Source: Fimadaptatus sp963928645 (GTDB lineage: Bacteria; Bacillota; Clostridia; Christensenellales; Aristaeellaceae). Taken from it: a stretch of 5,723 bases of DNA. The notes beneath the pieces are model-generated. The model made no database searches, had not been told where the DNA came from, and saw nothing but the letters and a program-made list of their open reading frames with translations. The DNA lies in NCBI GenBank assembly GCA_963928645.1, contig CAWVGT010000120.1:1-5723 (forward strand), in the 5' to 3' direction. Position numbers and translations under genes: made by a program. Positions 1 through 5,324 of this stretch are shown here, piece after piece (within the stretch, counting starts at the first letter, position 1; every line of letters starts with the position of its first letter).

Positions 1-24
1 CTTTTTTGTATAACTTTTTGTTGC
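1..24 (+). other. Two T-tracts at the left edge, possible tail of a plus-strand terminator
   Basis: TTTTTT at 2-7 and TTTTT at 15-19 on the plus strand stand out in this GC-rich window. They would make sense as U-tracts ending a rightward transcript whose hairpin lies left of the window, convergent with this gene run. They cannot serve as U-tracts for the leftward genes, whose RNA is A-rich here. Confidence 0.2.
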
Positions 25-90
25 CCACCCGCATAGCGGGTGGTTGCCTGTTTCGCTTCGCTCAACTGCCTAAAGGCATTAACGCAAGCG
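25..90. repeat. Structured noncoding segment with stem-loops, possible dispersed repeat
   Basis: CCACCCGC (25-32) and GCGGGTGG (36-43) form a perfect eight-base stem with loop ATA. Next, CGCTT (54-58) can pair with AAGCG (86-90), enclosing a small TGCC-TAAA-GGCA hairpin (67-78). The base composition is clearly less GC-rich than the flanking DNA, and no convincing gene covers it. The layout resembles a short intergenic repeat unit, but only one copy is visible, so that is inference. Confidence 0.35.
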
Positions 91-95
91 GCGCA

Positions 96-117
96 GGCCG
101 CGCAGCGCAGCGCGGCC
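96..117. repeat. GC-rich inverted repeat
   Basis: GGCCGCGC (96-103) and GCGCGGCC (110-117) form a perfect eight-base stem with a six-base loop, downstream of the last gene. It is one of a series of stems in 25-171. It lacks a U-tract on either strand. Confidence 0.45.
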
Positions 118-154
118 CCCACCGCACCGCCCGCACAGCCCGCGTCGCGCCGGC

Positions 155-171
155 GCGCGCCGCTGGCGCGC
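155..171 (-). terminator. GC hairpin abutting the stop codon of the last gene (weak terminator candidate)
   Basis: GCGCGCC (155-161) and GGCGCGC (165-171) form a seven-base perfect stem with a three-base loop, starting at the base next to the TGA at 172-174. No T-tract follows on the minus strand, so an intrinsic terminator is not proven. Overlapping GC palindromes (147-156, 151-162) allow alternative foldings. Confidence 0.3.
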
Positions 172-2049
172 TCAGCCCACGTTGACCCTGTAAGTCGCCC
201 ACTGATAGCGCCCCGCGGCGCTCTGATAGCTGGTCACGAACGACACCTCGGCGTCGTTTGCGCCCATGCCTATGTCCAGCGTGTCTATCAGCCCCAGCGC
301 CTGCGCCTGGCCCGACTCGAGGTCATACGCGTGCAGCACCGACGGGAACGCCTCGGACGTGGCCGCATCCTCATTGTATGTCAAAAAGTACACTCGCGCG
401 CCGCCGCTCGACCAGCACACGTCGCCTATCGCCTCGCCGGAGTATATCGGCGTCTCCTGGCCGGTGCTCAGGTCGCGCAGCTTTAACCCGGTATAAGTAT
501 CCACCGGTATGCTCTCGTCGTACTCCATCAGCACCAGATAGCGCCCGTCGGGCGACATCTCGAACTCGCCGCCCTCGGTCAGATAGCTGCGCTCGCCGCT
601 GGCCATGTCGAACTCGTATGTGGTCATCTCGCCGTCCGACATGTACAGCGTGTTGGGCGACCACTCGGCGCTGCCCACGTCCAGCGAGCCCAGCGGCCCG
701 GCCATGTCCTCCAGCATGCGCACCGAGTCGCCGAACACCGTCGGGTCCCAGCGCGTAAGCCGCGGCTCATACACGCCGCCGACCAGGTACAGGCTGCCGT
801 CCAGCGCGAAATCAAATCCATACGTGTTGCCGCCGACCAGGTCGCCCAGCGCCACGAAGTCCCCGCCCGTGAGCGAGTAGTAGTACAGCAGGTACTCCGA
901 GTCGGTCGCCTCCACGAACGCCAGCGCGTCGCCCGCCTGCGCGAACTGCGCCTCGGTCACGGTGCGGAACTCCACGTCCAGCAGCCGCTGGCCCTTGCCC
1001 GCCTGGTCGTACAGCCACAGCTCGCAGTACTCGCCCTCGTCGCCGCTCAGCGCTGCGGTCTGGCGCGTGAACAGCGCGCGCTTCATGTCGGGCATCCACT
1101 CCAGCAGCCGCGCGTTGGTCGTCCACAGCCAGGGCGCGGCCTCGCCCGAATACGGCCTGTACACCTCCTGCGCGCTGAGCGCGGCGCGCTCGGCGGCGTC
1201 GGACAGCGGCGGCGCCTCGTTGCCGCTGAGCTGCACGACCGAGCTGGTCACGCCCGGCAGCGCCTCGCTCAGGCTGGCGTCCAGCGTCTGGGCATACGCC
1301 TCGGCCTCCACGCGCGTGTCATACCGCCGGGATATCAGCGCCACGCTCGCGCCGTCCGCGCACAGCACCGGCGTCAGCTCGCCCGCGTCAAACAGCTTCG
1401 CACAGTACGCCTCATATGCGCCCAGCGTCACGTAATAGCCCGCCTCGGCGGTCTCGTCCAGCGCGCGCAGCCGTATCACCAGCTCCTGGCCCTGCTCGCT
1501 TATCTGATAGCCTATCTGGCGCGTCGTCTGGAAGTACAGCTCGGTCACGCCGACCGCGCTGGCCTCGTTGCGGAACATGCCCAGCACCAGCGACTGCCCG
1601 TCGCCGCTGAGCGCGCTGGAGTGCTCCCAGCCGCTCAGCGCGCGCATCGACACTATGACCCGCGCCGGGTCGCTCAGCGCCGACACGCTGTACGCGGGCA
1701 GCCCGCCCTCGAACCGCAGCGTTATCACCGTGTCCTGGTCGTCCGCCTCCACGCGCACGTCGCTCAGCGCCGCGCCGTCCACGCCGCCGCCCATTATCGT
1801 CTGCGCCATCGAATAGTAGCCCGGTATGCCCGACGCCGGCTCCACGACGCGGCTGCGGTTGACAAAGTAGACCACGCCGAACGCCGCCACCGCCACCGCC
1901 GCCGTCAGCGCCGCCCACGTGAGCGGGTTCTTGAGCCACCTGGGCGCGCGCGGGCGGGGGCGCTTCTTCTTGCGCGCCTGCTCCTTTTCGCGGCGGTACT
2001 CGGCGTACTTCTTGGCCGTTGTCACCTCGTTTTGCTTCTTCTGCTGCAT
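172..2049 (-). CDS. Membrane-anchored envelope protein with AMIN-like, SPOR-like and beta-propeller regions
   Basis: A 625-residue protein I cannot name. Residues 1-40 are very rich in Lys and Arg and likely cytoplasmic. Residues 41-63 (from NPLTWAALTAA to VVYFV) form one transmembrane helix, leaving the rest outside (N-in, C-out). Residues 92-195 resemble an AMIN domain: LSDVRVEADDQDTVITLRF, then DPARVIVSM and a second half ending QELVIRLRAL. Residues 203-273 have the SPOR pattern: YYVTLGAYEAY, a DG turn, then RRYDTRVEAEAYAQTL. Residues 306-625 contain TolB/WD40-like blades, for example SPNTLYMSDGEMTTYEF, MSPDGRYLVLMEYD and SSGGARVYFLTYN. AMIN and SPOR domains bind cell-wall glycans in known families, so a wall-associated role is inferred; no catalytic motif is visible. 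It is last in the gene run. All 13 isoleucines use ATA. The CDS call is firm; the domain calls are moderate, by eye. Confidence 0.85.
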   Translation of the reverse strand: MQQKKQNEVTTAKKYAEYRREKEQARKKKRPRPRAPRWLKNPLTWAALTAAVAVAAFGVVYFVNRSRVVEPASGIPGYYSMAQTIMGGGVDGAALSDVRVEADDQDTVITLRFEGGLPAYSVSALSDPARVIVSMRALSGWEHSSALSGDGQSLVLGMFRNEASAVGVTELYFQTTRQIGYQISEQGQELVIRLRALDETAEAGYYVTLGAYEAYCAKLFDAGELTPVLCADGASVALISRRYDTRVEAEAYAQTLDASLSEALPGVTSSVVQLSGNEAPPLSDAAERAALSAQEVYRPYSGEAAPWLWTTNARLLEWMPDMKRALFTRQTAALSGDEGEYCELWLYDQAGKGQRLLDVEFRTVTEAQFAQAGDALAFVEATDSEYLLYYYSLTGGDFVALGDLVGGNTYGFDFALDGSLYLVGGVYEPRLTRWDPTVFGDSVRMLEDMAGPLGSLDVGSAEWSPNTLYMSDGEMTTYEFDMASGERSYLTEGGEFEMSPDGRYLVLMEYDESIPVDTYTGLKLRDLSTGQETPIYSGEAIGDVCWSSGGARVYFLTYNEDAATSEAFPSVLHAYDLESGQAQALGLIDTLDIGMGANDAEVSFVTSYQSAAGRYQWATYRVNVG

Positions 2050-2053
2050 AGGG

Positions 2054-2060
2054 TCCTCCT
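2054..2060 (-). promoter_or_regulatory. Ribosome binding site of the envelope-protein gene
   Basis: AGGAGGA on the minus strand, with five bases (CCCTA-side spacing, 2050-2053 plus the edge of the site) before the ATG at 2049. It rejects the longer frame beginning at 2088, whose extra 13 residues would be encoded across this site and the preceding hairpin. Confidence 0.85.
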
Positions 2061-2072
2061 GAAGGATATGCG

Positions 2073-2102
2073 CGGCCGCGCGTGCCAACGCCGGCGCGGC
2101 CG
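2073..2102 (-). other. GC-rich stem-loop between mtaD and the last gene
   Basis: CGGCCGCGC (2073-2081) and GCGCGGCCG (2094-2102) form a perfect nine-base stem with a 12-base loop in the 72-base gap between the mtaD stop and the next ATG. On the transcript it ends about 12 bases before the AGGAGGA ribosome site, and no U-tract follows. It may slow read-through, stabilise the upstream message or affect access to the ribosome site. The structure is seen; the effect is inferred. Confidence 0.45.
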
Positions 2103-2121
2103 TATCAGCCGTATGCGGGCG

Positions 2122-3399
2122 CTATCTGCCCAGCAGCTCGCCCGTGGCCGCGGCGAAGTCGGCGCGAATCCGCTCCTCGTCCAGCGTCAGGTACTCGCCG
2201 TCCATGTAGAGCACGCGCCCGTCGACCATCGTCATGCGCACGTCGGCGCCGCCGGTCGCGTACACCAGCGCGCCGGGTATGTCGCGCGCCGCGGTATGCG
2301 CCGGATTGGCCACGCCCAGCAGCGCTATGTCGGCGCGATAGCCGGGCTTTATCAGCCCCACGTCGCCAAACCCGAGCGCGCGCGCGCCATTCTGAGACGC
2401 AAGCGCGAGCGCCTGGGTTGCGCTCATCGCCGTGGCAGAATATGTCGCGCCTTTTTGGAGTATCGCGGCGAGCTTAAGCTCCTCGAACATGTCCATGGAG
2501 TTGTTGCTGGCCGCGCCGTCGGTGCCCAGCGCCACGTTCACGCCGCGGGATACCATGCTGGCCACCGGCGCTATGCCGCTGGCGAGCTTTAAGTTGCTGA
2601 CCGGGTTGTGCGCCACGGTCACGCCTTTTTGGGATAGTATATCGATGTCTTCGTCATCGACCCAGACGCAGTGCGCCGCCAGCGCCGGCACGTCAAACGC
2701 GCCCGCGTCGCTCAGGAACTTGACCGGCGAGCGGCCGCCGTGCCGCGCGCGGCACTCCTCGACCTCGGAGCGGGTTTCGCTCACGTGCACGTGCAGTCCG
2801 GTGCCCAGCTGCGCCGCCAGCTCGCCCAGGCCGCGCGCGAGGCCCTCGGTGCCGGTGTACTCGGCGTGCATACCCACATACACGCGTATGCGGCCGTTGC
2901 CCGCGCCGTTGAAGTTCTCGTACAGCGCGCGCTGGCGGGCGAGCGTCTCAGCGCAGATGTCGTCGCTGGCCATCGCGCAGACGTTCAGGCGCATACCGGC
3001 CTCGTCCACCGCGCGGGCGATTACGTCGCTCATCATGTAGCCGTCGGCAAAGCAGGTCGTGCCGGTGCGCAGCGCCTCCAGCGCGCTCATCTGCGTGCCC
3101 AGGCGCATGAGTTCCGCGGTGAGCTTGTCCTCTATGGGCCAGATCATGTGCAGCCAGTCCATGAGCGGCAGATCGGTGCCCACGCCGCGCACCAGCGTCA
3201 TCGGCAGATGGGTGTGGGCGTTTACCAGCCCGGGCAGCGCTATGCCGCCGCGCGCGTCTATCGTGGTATCGGGCGAAAAGCGCGGCGCGTCGGCGCGCGG
3301 CCCGGCGTAGGTTATGAACGCGCCGTCCACCTGTATGCACGCGGCCTCGACCGAGCGCTCGCCGTCCCAGAGCCGCGCGTTGTCTATCAGCGTTCTCAT
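2122..3399 (-). CDS. mtaD: 5-methylthioadenosine / S-adenosylhomocysteine deaminase-type amidohydrolase
   Basis: This is a 425-residue metal-dependent amidohydrolase of the MtaD/SsnA group. Such enzymes deaminate methylthioadenosine or S-adenosylhomocysteine to the inosine forms in nucleoside and methionine salvage. The order of motifs fits: PGLVNAHTHLPMTLVRG with metal ligands His62 and His64, GMHAEYT near 177-182, HVHVSE with His205 and Glu208, AAHCVW with His243, SHNPxSNLKL-like AHNPVSNLKLASGIAP at 263-278, and LGTDGAASNN with Asp294. The spacing His243-Asp294 is 51 residues, as I recall for the characterised Thermotoga enzyme. The frame is open upstream to 3459, but ATG 3399 is the first standard start that fits. 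Its likely ribosome site, GGAGAGGA (3413-3420), is rather far away at 13 bases. A three-codon reading unit, ATG-TAC-ATA-TAA (3413-3402), sits in between. Exact substrate is uncertain: related deaminases act on guanine, cytosine derivatives or triazines. Confidence 0.85.
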   Translation of the reverse strand: MRTLIDNARLWDGERSVEAACIQVDGAFITYAGPRADAPRFSPDTTIDARGGIALPGLVNAHTHLPMTLVRGVGTDLPLMDWLHMIWPIEDKLTAELMRLGTQMSALEALRTGTTCFADGYMMSDVIARAVDEAGMRLNVCAMASDDICAETLARQRALYENFNGAGNGRIRVYVGMHAEYTGTEGLARGLGELAAQLGTGLHVHVSETRSEVEECRARHGGRSPVKFLSDAGAFDVPALAAHCVWVDDEDIDILSQKGVTVAHNPVSNLKLASGIAPVASMVSRGVNVALGTDGAASNNSMDMFEELKLAAILQKGATYSATAMSATQALALASQNGARALGFGDVGLIKPGYRADIALLGVANPAHTAARDIPGALVYATGGADVRMTMVDGRVLYMDGEYLTLDEERIRADFAAATGELLGR

Positions 3400-3428
3400 T
3401 GTTATATGTACATCCTCTCCGGGCAGCT

Positions 3429-4592
3429 TTAGCAGTACTCGGCCAGCGTCGCCACGCACTGCGCCGACATGCCCCGGCCCTCGCCCTCAAAGCCCATGCC
3501 CTCGGTAGTCTTGCCCTTTATATTCACGCGCTCGGGCTCCACGCCCAGCTCGCGCGCGAGCGTGCGCCGCATCTCGTCGATATACGGCGCGAGCTTGGGC
3601 CGCTGCGCGACTATCGTGATGTCGCAGTTTACGACCGCGAAGTTGCGCGCGCCCAGCCGCCTGACCGCCTCGCGCAGCAGCTCCAGCGAGCAGATGTCCT
3701 TATAGCGCATGTCGGTATCCGGGAACATGCGCCCGATGTCGCCCAGCCCCGCCGCGCCCAGCAGCGCGTCTATCAGCGCGTGCGTGGCCACGTCGGCGTC
3801 CGAATGGCCCAGCAGTCCCAGCTCGAACGGTATCTCCACGCCGCACAGCACCAGCGCGCGCCCGCTGACCAGCCGGTGCGCGTCGTAGCCCAGCCCGGTG
3901 CGCACGCCGCTCATCAGCGCGCGGTCGGCGTACCTCAGGTCGTCGGGCGTGGTCAGCTTCACGTTGCGCGCGCCGTCGCTGGCCGCGACCAGCCGCACCT
4001 CGTGGCCGCTGAGCTCGACCAGCGCGCTGTCGTCGGTGGCGTCTATGCCGCGCGCGCGCGCCCACTCGTGCGCCCGGCGCAGCACGTCCAGCCGGAACAC
4101 CTGCGGCGTCTGCACCGCGCGCAGCAGGCTGCGATCCAGCGTGCCCTCCAGCCGGCCCTGCGCGTCGACGCGCTTGACCGTGTCGGTGACCGGCGTGCAC
4201 GCCACGCCGGTGCCGTGCTCTATCGCGCTTGCCAGCGTGCGCTCGAGCACCTCCTGCGTCACGAACGGCCGCGCCGCGTCGTGCACCGCCACGAACTCGC
4301 AGTCCGCCGGCAGCGCGCTCAGGCCGTTGAGCACGCTCATCTGGCGCGTGTCGCCGCCGTCCACCAGCTTTACGTCGCGCCCCTCCGCGGCCAGCAGCGC
4401 CTCCAGCCGCGGCCGGTCGCTCTGGCCTATCACTATCGCCACGCCCGCATACAGCCCGCTGCGCTCCAGCGCGTCCAGCGTGCGCAGCAGCATCGGCCGC
4501 CCCATAAGCGGCACGAACGCCTTGTTGTAGCTAAGCCCCATGCGGCTGCCCTGGCCCGCGGCCACCATTACCGCCCAGCACACCGCGCTCAT
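3429..4592 (-). CDS. ispDF: Bifunctional IspD-IspF enzyme of the MEP isoprenoid pathway
   Basis: This single 387-residue cytoplasmic protein carries two non-consecutive MEP-pathway activities. IspD (about 1-225) joins CTP and methylerythritol 4-phosphate: the nucleotide-binding loop AAGQGSRMG is at 11-19, Lys24 sits in SYNKAFVPL, HDAARPF is at 104-110, LDRS and QTPQVF are at 152-166, and NVKLTTPDDL is at 210-219. IspF (about 230-387) makes the cyclodiphosphate: GYDAHR gives metal ligands Asp237 and His239, GHSDADVATHALIDALLGAAGLGD (in two parts, 262-285) includes His271, PDTD is at 291-294, and IKGKTTEGMGFEGEG is near 358-372. All key residues I looked for are present, so both halves look active. 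The ATG at 4592 overlaps the rqcP stop; GAGGTGG at 4600-4606, inside rqcP, lies seven bases upstream. The stop is TAA, 29 bases before mtaD. IspE, the intervening enzyme, is not in the window. Confidence 0.95.
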   Translation of the reverse strand: MSAVCWAVMVAAGQGSRMGLSYNKAFVPLMGRPMLLRTLDALERSGLYAGVAIVIGQSDRPRLEALLAAEGRDVKLVDGGDTRQMSVLNGLSALPADCEFVAVHDAARPFVTQEVLERTLASAIEHGTGVACTPVTDTVKRVDAQGRLEGTLDRSLLRAVQTPQVFRLDVLRRAHEWARARGIDATDDSALVELSGHEVRLVAASDGARNVKLTTPDDLRYADRALMSGVRTGLGYDAHRLVSGRALVLCGVEIPFELGLLGHSDADVATHALIDALLGAAGLGDIGRMFPDTDMRYKDICSLELLREAVRRLGARNFAVVNCDITIVAQRPKLAPYIDEMRRTLARELGVEPERVNIKGKTTEGMGFEGEGRGMSAQCVATLAEYC

Positions 4593-4903
4593 TGCGCGTC
4601 CACCTCGCCGCTTATCACACGGTACATGCCGTTGGCGTCCGCCTTGAGCACGTGCTCGGACAGCGTTACTATCTCGTACACCGTGCTCTTGGCGCCAAAC
4701 CGCACCTCCAGCCGGTCGCCCACCTTGACCTGCGCGCCCGGCTTGCCCTCGCGCCCGTTTATCAGCACGCGCCCGCCGTCGCACGCCTCGCCCGCGACCG
4801 TGCGCCGCTTGATTATGCGCGACACCTTCAGGTACTTGTCCAGCCGCATCGACTCGGTCGCGCCCTTGGGCGCCTCGGGCTGCTTATCCCTGCCTCTTGC
4901 CAT
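4589..4903 (-). CDS. rqcP: RqcP (YabO), S4-domain ribosome quality control factor
   Basis: RqcP binds the 50S subunit carrying a stalled peptidyl-tRNA and works with RqcH to add alanine tails to the nascent chain, marking it for degradation (family knowledge). The product is 104 residues. The S4 RNA-binding fold covers residues 19-67, with MRLDKYLKVSRIIKRRT, then GGRVLINGREGKPG and VKVGDRLEVRFG, very close to the YabO/RqcP pattern rather than the heat-shock Hsp15 type. About 18 extra residues (MARGRDKQPEAPKGATES) precede the S4 start compared with the roughly 86-residue Bacillus form. They are charged, look disordered, and are kept because of the well-placed ribosome site. The TGA stop overlaps the ispDF ATG in the arrangement ATGA, implying coupled translation. 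In spore-formers yabP, yabQ and divIC often follow; none does here. Confidence 0.9.
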   Translation of the reverse strand: MARGRDKQPEAPKGATESMRLDKYLKVSRIIKRRTVAGEACDGGRVLINGREGKPGAQVKVGDRLEVRFGAKSTVYEIVTLSEHVLKADANGMYRVISGEVDAQ

Positions 4904-4909
4904 CAAAAG

Positions 4910-4915
4910 TCCTCC
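4910..4915 (-). promoter_or_regulatory. Ribosome binding site of rqcP
   Basis: GGAGGA on the minus strand lies six bases before the ATG at 4903. It decides the start: the later in-frame ATG at 4849, which would match the shorter Bacillus protein, has no Shine-Dalgarno sequence before it. A TTG at 4906 directly abuts the ATG and is less likely. Confidence 0.8.
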
Positions 4916-4926
4916 AAATCACCAAA

Positions 4927-4940
4927 CAATTGTCAAATTG
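4927..4940. repeat. AT-rich inverted repeat in the hup-rqcP gap
   Basis: CAATT (4927-4931) and AATTG (4936-4940) form an inverted repeat around a four-base centre, inside the most AT-rich piece of the gap. The minus strand here contains TTGACA (4936-4931) and, slightly upstream, TATTAT (4950-4945). They are in the wrong order to form one promoter. A protein-binding site or part of a weak promoter are possible readings, neither supported beyond the symmetry. Confidence 0.25.
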
Positions 4941-4955
4941 CGCCATAATACGCCT

Positions 4956-4998
4956 AAAGGGCGGAGCGCTGTCGCACCGCGAAAGCAGCCCGCCCTTT
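4956..4998 (-). other. Large imperfect stem-loop after hup (possible attenuator or 3' end)
   Basis: A 9-base perfect outer stem (AAAGGGCGG at 4956-4964 with CCGCCCTTT at 4990-4998) encloses an inner stem GCTG+TCGC (4968-4975) with GCGA (4979-4982) and CAGC (4986-4989). The loop is three bases, and there is one three-base bulge on each side (4965-4967 and 4983-4985). In the direction of transcription the stem ends in UUU followed by AGGCG, so it lacks the U-tract of a normal intrinsic terminator. It could be a partial terminator, a 3' stabiliser for the hup message or a processing site. The structure is read directly from the sequence; its function is inferred. Confidence 0.55.
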
Positions 4999-5018
4999 GC
5001 ATCTGGATTGCGCTTAAC

Positions 5019-5303
5019 TTATTCAGCCTCGCCGCCCACGGCGTCCTTGAGCCGCTTGCCGGGCTTGAACGACGCCACGCTGGTCGCCGCGATGTCCATC
5101 ATCTCGCCGGTGGCGGGATTGCGCACGGTGCGCGCGGCGCGCGCCTTGCTCTCGAACACGCCGAAACCGGTCAGCTGCACCTTGTCGCCGGCCTTGAGCG
5201 CGGCTATCACAACGTCTTCGAACGCGCTGAGCACGCGCTCGGTGTCGGCCTTGGTCACGCCGGACGCCTTGGCTATCTCGGCTACGAAATCAGTCTTGTT
5301 CAT
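5019..5303 (-). CDS. hup: HU-family nucleoid DNA-binding protein
   Basis: HU is a small dimeric protein that bends and compacts DNA without strong sequence preference. The product is 94 residues, close to the family's usual 90. It begins MNKTDFVAEIA, the typical N-terminal helix. The beta-arm region follows with GFGVFESKARAART and RNPATGE, including the conserved RNP tip that inserts into the DNA minor groove. It ends with the SFKPGKRLKDAV strand-helix. A short acidic tail, GGEAE, follows. The ATG at 5303 is supported by an AGGGGAGGAC ribosome site at 5311-5320, with GGAGG nine bases upstream. It sits between mazG (21 bases upstream) and rqcP (115 bases downstream); the downstream gap has a hairpin that may shape relative expression. 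The family assignment is very secure. Whether this is the only HU in the genome cannot be seen. Confidence 0.96.
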   Translation of the reverse strand: MNKTDFVAEIAKASGVTKADTERVLSAFEDVVIAALKAGDKVQLTGFGVFESKARAARTVRNPATGEMMDIAATSVASFKPGKRLKDAVGGEAE

Positions 5304-5324
5304 CGATAATGTCCTCCCCTGAAA

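Noticed and set aside
25..43. Hairpin as an intrinsic terminator for the minus-strand genes
   Set aside because: The bases following it in that direction are A-rich, not T-rich.
40..486. A 148-codon plus-strand open frame starting in the left noncoding region
   Set aside because: It runs through the hairpin series and then antisense to the envelope gene, has no ribosome site, and its product is low-complexity.
2050..2088. Longer N-terminus for the envelope protein
   Set aside because: The extra codons cover the AGGAGGA site and part of the hairpin gap; ATG 2049 has ideal ribosome-site spacing and gives a sensible basic tail plus membrane helix.
1621..2592. A 323-codon plus-strand open frame across the mtaD and envelope genes
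   Set aside because: It has Arg/His/Ala-rich low-complexity composition and is antisense to two supported genes; the GC-rich DNA explains the lack of stops.
4931..4936. TTGACA on the minus strand as the -35 of an rqcP promoter
   Set aside because: At spacings of 16-19 bases the matching positions are GAGGAC, AGGACT, GGACTT or GACTTT, which overlap the ribosome site and do not resemble a -10 box.
3399..5309. A 636-codon open frame on the plus strand across ispDF, rqcP and hup
   Set aside because: It lies opposite three well-identified genes, is overloaded with His, Arg, Ala and Gln as expected of GC-rich antisense frames, and has no recognisable domain or good start signal.
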